From assembly GCF_000972705.2 (NCBI RefSeq), contig NZ_LATL02000277.1, positions 1 to 14,829 on the forward strand: DNA of 14,829 bases. The letters are read 5' to 3'. The notes below the pieces were generated by a model. That model did no database searches. It saw nothing but the letters and a program-made list of their open reading frames with translations, and was not told the origin of the DNA. Within the stretch, counting starts at the first letter, position 1. Every line of letters starts with the position of its first letter. Shown here piece by piece: positions 14,333-14,829 of the stretch. The position numbers and the translations under genes were made by a program. The DNA comes from Limnoraphis robusta CS-951. GTDB taxonomy: Bacteria; Cyanobacteriota; Cyanobacteriia; Cyanobacteriales; Microcoleaceae.

Positions 14333-14829
14333 ATGGCAAGTTTACTGATCGCAATCGTCACACTACTCGCAATCATCGCTATCGGGGGGTTATTAGCGAT
14401 GGAGATGCGATATCGTCGTTTACCTGGAAATGACCTAGAACTAACCTCGGGTCAGTGGGATCTCGCCCTCACTCAACCCAATCATTACCTGCTCGTTGGT
14501 CAAATGGAGTTCCGCAACCGCACTCGGGGCTTTGAAATCATGGTACCGGAAGTAGAAGCCCAGGTGCAACTCCTGAGTGAAGCCAGTTTAGACAAAATTG
14601 AATTAAACACTCGTATTATTCCCATCCATCCCGATGCGCCTGCAAGAGCCGATAACTATTGGTTTGCCTATATTGTCAAGCGCAAACCCACTCAAATCAA
14701 AGTTTCTATCGAAATTCAGGGAGAAAACCTCGAACCGCTACAGTCGGCTTGGGTACAAATTCACTATATCACCTATGGCCCAGACGGACGCATTCCCAAA
14801 ACCCGCCATGTGATCATCCCCTTACAATA
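14333..14829 (+). CDS. membrane-anchored hypothetical protein, 3' end outside the window
   Basis: The first 165 codons of a gene cut off by the window edge. A strong ribosome binding site (GAGGAG, ending 4 nt before the ATG) fixes the start. The product begins MASLLIAIVTLLAIIAIGGL, a single N-terminal membrane helix with few flanking charges, then MEMRYRRLPG, positively charged and so probably cytoplasmic. A soluble beta-rich domain follows, with short alternating strands (YLLVGQMEFRNRTRGFEIMV at ~52-71, WFAYIVKRKPTQIKVSIEI at ~109-127, AWVQIHYITYGPDGRIP at ~139-155), resembling an immunoglobulin-like or C2-like sandwich. I think proteins of this type are conserved in cyanobacteria, but I know of no function. 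Codon use is like that of its neighbours. Confidence 0.85.
   Translation, partial: MASLLIAIVTLLAIIAIGGLLAMEMRYRRLPGNDLELTSGQWDLALTQPNHYLLVGQMEFRNRTRGFEIMVPEVEAQVQLLSEASLDKIELNTRIIPIHPDAPARADNYWFAYIVKRKPTQIKVSIEIQGENLEPLQSAWVQIHYITYGPDGRIPKTRHVIIPLQ

Overview
The window is a piece of a cyanobacterial chromosome, most likely from a filamentous, phycobilisome-bearing species. Four things point this way: a ferredoxin-NADP+ reductase with an N-terminal CpcD-like phycobilisome linker domain, the myxoxanthophyll-type carotenoid pair cruF/cruG, a very long TamB/TIC236-like protein, and eight copies of the HIP1 octamer GCGATCGC. I cannot name the genus from the sequence alone.

Layout. Positions 1-422 hold no intact gene. 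They carry a terminal hairpin resembling an IS200/IS605 end, placed where it would cut off the first codons of a pentapeptide-repeat gene on the minus strand, followed by decayed small reading frames. Positions 423-6728 (+) are a 2101-residue TamB homologue containing four tandem 86-residue units. Next comes a two-gene cassette on the plus strand: an unrecognised soluble protein (6794-7546), overlapped by a pentapeptide-repeat protein (7539-8957). The latter has one long and two 16-repeat blocks separated by identical 30-residue WRLVW inserts. A four-base-overlapping toxin-antitoxin pair follows (ParD-like antitoxin 9084-9449; PIN ribonuclease toxin 9446-9862).

From about 10.1 to 14.0 kb the genes run on the minus strand in the order cruF (13969-13025), cruG (12721-11519), petH (11316-10105). 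CruF (carotenoid 1',2'-hydratase) and CruG (2'-O-glycosyltransferase) act in the same branch, making myxol glycosides. PetH carries out the last step of photosynthetic electron transfer to NADP+. An interrupted inverted repeat of about 120 bp lies between cruF and cruG. A divergent intergenic region (13970-14332) separates cruF from a plus-strand membrane-anchored protein of unknown function that runs off the right edge.

The most distinctive parts are the unknown-protein plus pentapeptide cassette with its recently homogenised repeat architecture, the exact 86-residue duplication inside TamB, the IS-like scar at the left edge, the internal start codon of petH (short FNR isoform), and the hairpin element between cruF and cruG. 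No CRISPR array, tRNA or rRNA gene was seen.
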